Shown: positions 4,877 to 6,172 of the stretch, in pieces
Layout of the letters: each line of letters starts with the position of its first letter
Numbering within the stretch: position 1 is the first letter of the stretch
NCBI GenBank assembly: GCA_903903935.1
Contig: CAIVAX010000315.1
Location: 1 to 6,172 of the forward strand
Length of the DNA: 6,172 nucleotides
Reading direction: 5' to 3'
Source: an uncultured Hyphomicrobiales bacterium
Lineage (GTDB): Bacteria; Pseudomonadota; Alphaproteobacteria; Rhizobiales; Beijerinckiaceae
The notes under the pieces: generated by a model
The model's input: only the letters and a program-made list of their open reading frames with translations
Databases searched by the model: none
What the model was told of the DNA's origin: nothing
Position numbers and translations under genes: made by a program

Positions 4877-6172
4877 TCACTGCTGATCGCGCCGCGCCGC
4901 AAGTTCACGTTGTGCCGCAAGATCACGCTGCGCCGCAAGTTCACGCTGTGCCTCTTGCGCCGAGCTGGAGAGATTGGGCGCCAGATTATGCGCCCGCAAG
5001 GCATTGGCCAATTGCACCCGTAAAAAGCCACTCGTTGTGTAGCGCGTGACGCCTGAATAATAACGATCCGCCAAACGCCGCACCATTGCCGAATAGGCCT
5101 CGAGCAATTCTGGCACAATGGTGAAATGATCGTAATTGACGATTGTATAGACCTGCCGCCCCAAGGGGGAGAGACAGCGCACAACTTCATCTTCAACACG
5201 TTTGACATCTTCAATCGTGCGAATGGCCAAACGCTCGAAATTGACAAAGAACAAATTTTGCTCCGGCACATAATTAAAGCGCGAGGCAAAGGGGATGTTG
5301 AGCAAATGAGCACGCAAGCTCATCGGCTCGGATCGAAAAAGGCGCTCATCCATCAGCTTGAGATCAGCTGCAATCTGCGGCTTAAAATCCATCTGCGCCA
5401 GAATGTCTTTTTCAAGATCAAGGCCGGGAGCCATCTCGATCAATTCCAAGCCAGAGGGCGTCAGGCGAAAGACACAACGTTCAGTGATGTAGAGAACGTC
5501 TTTACCGCTCGCAGCTGCATATGCGCCGCTGAAAGTGATGTGATCAACGCTCTGAACAAATTTATGCGTTCTGCCCTCTTGATTGATCTTGATCTGACCA
5601 TTGAGAACAGCAAGATCTGCGCCAGAGGTGGTAAAAGCGCCCATGAATAGAACCTTTTTGGCATTCTGGCTGATATTGATAAACCCACCTGCACCAGTCA
5701 GCCGATCACCAAAGCGGCTGACATTGACATTGCCTGCTTGATCCACTTGACCCAGCCCCAGACAAGCCAAATCCAAGCCGCCGCCATCGTAGAAATCAAA
5801 TTGATAGGGCTGATCGATCACCGCTTGCGTATTGGTCGCCGCACCAAAATTCAGCCCCGAGGCGGGCATGCCGCCAATCACCCCGGGCTCGGCCGTCAAA
5901 GTGATGAGATCGAGAATCTCCTCCTCATTAACAATCTCACTGAGCACTTCAGGTGTGCCAATTCCCAAATTAACAATTTGATTGGGCCGCAATTCAAGCG
6001 CGCCGCGCCGCCCTACCACTTTGCGCAAACTCATCGGCAGCGGCGGCATCAAAGCCGTGCGCACTCTAATCTCACCAGAGAAGGCCGGATTATAAGGAGT
6101 GGCAAAAGTCTGCCAATGGGTTTCAGGCGGCGCCACAACAACACAATCGACCAAAATACCCGGTACTTTCAC
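4877..6172 (-). CDS. Family I acyl-CoA transferase (YdiF/propionate CoA-transferase-like), C-terminal part
   Basis: This enzyme moves CoA between an acyl-CoA and a carboxylic acid through a glutamyl-CoA thioester. At least 431 codons are visible and the frame is open at the right edge; the first visible codon (GTG) is internal, so the N-terminal alpha-type domain lies outside. VKVPGILVDCVVVAPPETHWQ (positions 1-21) is the linker between halves. The beta-type domain begins near NLGIGTPEVLSEIVNEE (68-84), and TAEPGVIGGMPASGLNFGAATN carries the expected catalytic glutamate, E95. After about 290 comes an extra region with LFFVNFERLAIRT, IVNYDHF and RYYSGVTRYTTSGFLR, seen in longer proteobacterial members. 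The last 24 residues are a degenerate AQRELA repeat. Substrates cannot be read; acetate, propionate or 3-ketoacids are usual. Its stop is 17 bp from that of the convergent dioxygenase gene, with no terminator recognised. Confidence 0.9.
   Translation of the reverse strand: MKVPGILVDCVVVAPPETHWQTFATPYNPAFSGEIRVRTALMPPLPMSLRKVVGRRGALELRPNQIVNLGIGTPEVLSEIVNEEEILDLITLTAEPGVIGGMPASGLNFGAATNTQAVIDQPYQFDFYDGGGLDLACLGLGQVDQAGNVNVSRFGDRLTGAGGFINISQNAKKVLFMGAFTTSGADLAVLNGQIKINQEGRTHKFVQSVDHITFSGAYAAASGKDVLYITERCVFRLTPSGLELIEMAPGLDLEKDILAQMDFKPQIAADLKLMDERLFRSEPMSLRAHLLNIPFASRFNYVPEQNLFFVNFERLAIRTIEDVKRVEDEVVRCLSPLGRQVYTIVNYDHFTIVPELLEAYSAMVRRLADRYYSGVTRYTTSGFLRVQLANALRAHNLAPNLSSSAQEAQRELAAQRDLAAQRELAARRDQQ
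4893..4946 (-). repeat. Three 18-bp tandem repeats at the 3' end of the CoA-transferase gene
   Basis: Units at 4893-4910, 4911-4928 and 4929-4946 share the plus-strand pattern YGYGCCGCAAGWTCACGY. They encode repeated six-residue blocks of the type AQRELA/AQRDLA just before the stop, giving a charged, helix-prone tail. The flanks carry degenerate partial copies. Slippage expansion is the simplest origin. Confidence 0.82.

Noticed and set aside
4857..4879. Terminator stem TGAGA/TCTCA between the dioxygenase and CoA-transferase genes
   Set aside because: The 5-bp stem with a 13-base loop largely reflects the two convergent stop codons, and no T-run follows.
4893..4946. CRISPR-like array
   Set aside because: The repeats are contiguous with no spacers, lie in frame within a coding sequence and number only three.
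4708..5313. 201-codon minus-strand frame with Arg-rich repeats
   Set aside because: It is the CoA-transferase read in another frame; its repeats are the shifted translation of the 18-bp units.
5126..5650. 174-codon plus-strand open frame inside the CoA-transferase gene
   Set aside because: It is antisense to strongly conserved enzyme sequence and resembles no known protein.

Overview
The window looks like chromosomal housekeeping DNA from an alphaproteobacterium, most likely a member of the Hyphomicrobiales (Rhizobiales). Four things point there. The first ten codons of a minus-strand gene at the left edge read like rhizobial DnaN. A small Hsp20 chaperone is followed by a DUF1150 gene, a pairing characteristic of Alphaproteobacteria. 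A perfect CtrA-type box (TTAA-N7-TTAA) lies upstream of dnaN. The PBP1A has basic, proline-rich ends. The genus cannot be read from the sequence. No mobile element, tRNA, rRNA, CRISPR array or defence gene was seen.

Layout, left to right. The 5' end of dnaN (1-29, minus) is divergent from a bifunctional class A penicillin-binding protein of the PBP1A family (423-2849, plus). The 393-bp region between them holds the CtrA-type box, a pair of near-identical 14-nt repeats and two perfect hairpins. A 44-bp convergent junction with overlapping hairpins follows. Next is a minus-strand heat-shock unit, hsp20 (3255-3683) then a DUF1150 gene (2894-3175). It has a plausible heat-shock promoter and a 5' leader that folds into two abutting hairpins, the second burying the ribosome-binding site as in ROSE-type RNA thermometers. 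Divergent from it is a LigB-superfamily extradiol ring-cleavage dioxygenase (3894-4859, plus). This converges, with only 17 bp between stop codons, on the 3' part of a family I acyl-CoA transferase (4877 to the right edge, minus).

How the genes relate. The left part links replication (dnaN) and wall growth (PBP1A) across one shared regulatory region with a cell-cycle-type box, which suggests but does not prove coordinated control. The middle is a self-contained heat-response unit. The dioxygenase and CoA-transferase are catabolic genes lying tail to tail, so they are not co-transcribed; a shared pathway would be guesswork.

No new multigene system was found. The points most worth following are the predicted hsp20 RNA thermometer, the CtrA-type box between dnaN and PBP1A, the separation of dnaN from dnaA, and two independent in-frame 18-bp tandem duplications at protein ends.
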